DNA of 64,000 bases from Nitrosarchaeum sp. (GTDB lineage: Archaea > Thermoproteota > Nitrososphaeria > Nitrososphaerales > Nitrosopumilaceae), in assembly GCA_023265135.1 (NCBI GenBank), contig JAHFUM010000007.1, forward strand, positions 1-64,000, given 5' to 3'. Every line of letters begins with the position of its first letter. Within the stretch, counting starts at the first letter, position 1. The position numbers and the translations under genes were made by a program. A model generated the notes under the pieces. The model ran no database searches and was not told where the DNA came from. It saw nothing but the letters and a program-made list of their open reading frames with translations. This document shows, one piece after another, positions 61,970-64,000 of the stretch.

Positions 61970-62320
61970 TTATTGGCTTGAAATTGCATTACCTGCATCG
62001 CTTGATTCGTCTTGCTTTTTGAATACCCTGTATTCTCCAATGACTGAATTGCATTGTTGGCATGTGTATTGCCCTCTTTCTACAAGAATCAAATTATCTG
62101 CAACTTGTTCATTTGTATTTTCTTCCAGATGTATCTTTGGCGGGTTGTTGAATTCTACTTCACATGTTTTACAGTAATGCTTTGACATTTTTTGTTCTTC
62201 AAGTTTGCCTACTGGTGCTAAAAATAGTTTTCCAACTCCTAAATCAGCTTTTTTTGCTTGGTCTTCAGTCAAATCAGCTATAACATATCCACCTGAGCCC
62301 TGCAACTTGAATTCTGCCAT
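61970..62320 (-). CDS. Conserved zinc-ribbon protein
   Basis: The 116-residue protein starts MAEFKLQGSGGYVIADLTED, then has CKTCEVEF near residue 50 and CQQCNSVIGEYRVF near residue 87. I chose ATG 62320, about 27 nt after a TATA-like TATTTTAAGG. The N-terminal half (GVGKLFLAPVGKLEEQKMSK) looks like a small beta domain. I believe it is a conserved thaumarchaeal family, but the function is not known. Confidence 0.7.
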   Translation of the reverse strand: MAEFKLQGSGGYVIADLTEDQAKKADLGVGKLFLAPVGKLEEQKMSKHYCKTCEVEFNNPPKIHLEENTNEQVADNLILVERGQYTCQQCNSVIGEYRVFKKQDESSDAGNAISSQ

Positions 62321-62371
62321 TTGCATTTCTATTTATTCTGACCTTAAAATACCATGTCTTTGAAAATTGGC

Positions 62372-62578
62372 TTATTGTTTTGTTTTTGATTTTCTTATTT
62401 GATAGAGTAATGAAAAACCTAATCCTGCGATAAATAAACCAAAGCCAAACATGCTCAGAAAAACCATATTTGCAATGCCACCTGGTGGATTTAACAGTAT
62501 TGTAAACCCAATAAACGTCGAGACAATTCCTAAAATAATCAACAAAATACTAGGACATTTGAGTTCGATTATTTTCAA
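62372..62578 (-). CDS. Small membrane protein with two helices
   Basis: The 68-residue protein has two hydrophobic helices (about residues 10-28 and 38-58) and a basic C-terminus. The start is TTG, with the TAAATCCTTAAG promoter word 26.5 nt upstream. It shares this promoter with the TPR and pentapeptide-repeat genes at 53-54 kb. Confidence 0.6.
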   Translation of the reverse strand: MKIIELKCPSILLIILGIVSTFIGFTILLNPPGGIANMVFLSMFGFGLFIAGLGFSLLYQIRKSKTKQ

Positions 62579-62601
62579 TGTTTTTCTAAATTTTGTATTT
62601 A

Positions 62602-62613
62602 CTTAAGGATTTA
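62602..62613 (-). promoter_or_regulatory. TAAATCCTTAAG promoter word, copy 4
   Basis: The core centre is 26.5 nt before the TTG start of the small membrane protein gene. Confidence 0.6.
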
Positions 62614-62641
62614 GAATGGGGTTTGTGTTGTGATTTTTATT

Positions 62642-62989
62642 TCATTTGAAATGTTTCTGATACTCTTGCTCTATGTTGCTTGGAATTTTCATTATCCCTC
62701 TGACCCAACTATCATATTCAGTAATCTGCGATTCACTCCAAATATGATTTTTAACATCCGAATATAATTTTTCTTGCTTTGCTAGAAGATCCTCTAGAGA
62801 TTTTTTGTATGTTTTTTCATCTAATGCCCCTTTGTCAAATTTTATTTTTGTCTCGTTAAATTGCTCGTTAATTTCAGAAAGTCTATCTTTGAATGATTGA
62901 GTTATTGGAATTGAACTTTGATAAAATCCAAAATACCCGACAATTCCTGCAATGATTCCTATAATTATAATGACTTTTACAAATTTCAT
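62642..62989 (-). CDS. Membrane-anchored helical protein of unknown function
   Basis: One N-terminal helix (KVIIIIGIIAGIVGYFGFY) anchors a 90-residue external or cytoplasmic domain that is mostly helical and charged (KTYKKSLEDLLAKQEKLYSD). The start is ATG. A CTTAAAG core about 27 nt upstream resembles the promoter word of the neighbouring gene. No family recognised. Confidence 0.6.
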   Translation of the reverse strand: MKFVKVIIIIGIIAGIVGYFGFYQSSIPITQSFKDRLSEINEQFNETKIKFDKGALDEKTYKKSLEDLLAKQEKLYSDVKNHIWSESQITEYDSWVRGIMKIPSNIEQEYQKHFK

Positions 62990-63201
62990 CTATTTTCTAA
63001 ATTTTCTTGAAACTTAAAGATATATGATCAAAGAATTCGAACATTAATGAAATAATCTCTTTATTTTGGACTGTGAAATTATGATGCGTATTTACATCTT
63101 CTTTTAAATTACTTCTATTATTCACATTATGTTCAATTAGCAAATTCACTCTACTTTTAATGCCATCTTGTTGAGTTTCTAAATGTGTTCCTAAAATTCA
63201 C

Positions 63202-63675
63202 TTAATTTTGATTACGCTTTTCTGCATCCTTTTCATAAAAGAATTCTTGTTTTTTTAAATCTTTTTCTGAAATTATTTTACATTTTCTCATGGGAACTAG
63301 ACGTGATATTTGCTCATACGTATTCATATCCCTTACATCTGCAGCATATGCAATTTGTAATAATGGTGATTTTTCTTCAATCATTGGCTTTACTTGCTCA
63401 TATCCACCGCTTTGGCGCATACCTGTGCGATACAATCCGATATTTTTTCTACTCTTTGAAATCTGTGGATCCTGATAACAGCAAATTGAATACTCTCCGT
63501 TTTCTTTTTCAATTATGGTTAATCTTGTAAATTTATCACTCCATTCTTTGATCTCTTTTGCAATCTCCATTGCCTCTTTTTTATCCTCAAAAACTGTAGA
63601 TACTACTAGCCTGTCTTTTTCATATGCCCATGATATCCCATAAAAATTCCCGTGCCATTCTATATCAAAAGACAT
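63202..63675 (-). CDS. Conserved protein of unknown function
   Basis: The 157-residue protein has a beta-rich N-terminus (MSFDIEWHGNFYGISWAYEK), a long helix and a mixed C-terminal half (QIAYAADVRDMNTYEQIS). There is no signal peptide and no catalytic motif I recognise. The start is ATG at 63675. The region 62990-63201 before its stop contains no gene. Confidence 0.58.
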   Translation of the reverse strand: MSFDIEWHGNFYGISWAYEKDRLVVSTVFEDKKEAMEIAKEIKEWSDKFTRLTIIEKENGEYSICCYQDPQISKSRKNIGLYRTGMRQSGGYEQVKPMIEEKSPLLQIAYAADVRDMNTYEQISRLVPMRKCKIISEKDLKKQEFFYEKDAEKRNQN

Positions 63676-63741
63676 GTTGTATTTCTACAAATTTATCAAA
63701 TTAACACTTTCGAATTACATCTAACAATAATTTTGGTTTTT

Positions 63742-63999
63742 CTATACGTATTTTTCATACAATTCACCAAGCATCGAATTGATTTTTTCAATTTCATTGT
63801 CTCCCCAAGAATCTGATTTTATGCGAATGTGTATGTTATTTTCCTCAAGATTATGTATGATCTTTGGATACATCATACCAATAAAGAAGGATTTTTGATC
63901 TAAATTCATCTGCTTTGCTTTATGTTGAAAATAGCTTATCCACTCTCTTTTTTCATCCAGAAAAGTTTCTAAAACTATGGCTTGAATTTCCTCTTCAAG
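63742..63999 (-). CDS. Partial gene at the right edge, C-terminal 85 residues
   Basis: The frame is open to the right edge and ends with TAG at 63742. It reads EEEIQAIVLETFLDEKREWI, then FFIGMMYPKIIHNLEENNIH and a charged end LGELYEKYV. It is helical and polar; no family is recognised from this part. The N-terminus lies outside the window. Confidence 0.6.
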   Translation of the reverse strand, partial: LEEEIQAIVLETFLDEKREWISYFQHKAKQMNLDQKSFFIGMMYPKIIHNLEENNIHIRIKSDSWGDNEIEKINSMLGELYEKYV

Positions 64000-64000
64000 T

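Overview
The window is AT-rich archaeal DNA that looks like chromosome of an ammonia-oxidising thaumarchaeote (Nitrososphaerota, Nitrosopumilus-type). The evidence is eukaryote-like ribosomal proteins S25e and S26e, an Rpo6 RNA polymerase subunit, Alba, TrmB-family regulators, an archaeal ThrRS, many tiny zinc-ribbon proteins, and many leaderless genes with a TATA box about 25 nt before the start codon. I found no rRNA, tRNA, CRISPR array or transposase.

Layout: 0-5.3 kb is a type IV pilus-type secretion operon (large secreted protein cut by the left edge, VirB11/GspE ATPase, two GspF/TadC-like membrane platforms). 5.3-14.5 kb is a regulatory patchwork: two TrmB proteins, an HTH regulator, a ribbon-helix-helix protein, a degenerate receiver, a SET-domain protein, a HEAT protein and an EamA transporter. 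14-19.3 kb holds two near-identical type IV pilins made by a tandem duplication, followed by a 948-residue membrane-anchored surface protein. 19.3-24.1 kb has a UbiA prenyltransferase, an aldo/keto reductase and exported proteins (RTX-like repeats, YVTN propeller). 24.3-28.7 kb has a membrane-anchored intradiol dioxygenase, two VOC proteins, a YHS mini-protein and an AsnB-like PP-loop enzyme. 28.7-31.2 kb is an information-processing cluster (HTH regulator, Alba, Rpo6, cyclophilin-like protein, S25e). 31.2-43.1 kb carries a CBS-TrkH fusion, ThrRS, agmatinase, a CDP-alcohol phosphatidyltransferase, S26e, a PfkB kinase, an NAD kinase with a C-terminal HTH, and CTP synthase. 43-51 kb has a C2H2 zinc-finger protein, a second ureohydrolase and a compact trpEGDCBA operon without trpF. 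51-56 kb is envelope and glycosylation related (GT2-GtrA, GT39-like) plus pentapeptide-repeat and TPR proteins. 56-64 kb has an aldo/keto reductase, a PD-(D/E)XK nuclease, a PAC2 protein, a nitroreductase and a dense group of very small zinc-ribbon and membrane proteins; the last gene is cut by the right edge.

The most notable observations are: (1) the pilin tandem duplication, in which the coding sequences are identical over about 550 nt while the flanks have decayed, leaving fossils of a receiver gene and a small gene; (2) a palindromic TATA box (30095-30102) lying exactly 26.5 nt from the TTG starts of two divergent genes, rpo6 and a cyclophilin-like gene; (3) a 12-bp promoter word, TAAATCCTTAAG, found four times at nearly constant distance from minus-strand starts; (4) a fragment resembling the C-terminus of deoxyhypusine synthase behind the TrkH gene; (5) several unannotated mini-proteins (YHS, CxxC zinc ribbons, a 26-aa membrane peptide). 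All functions are inferred from sequence patterns and family knowledge; no database search was run.
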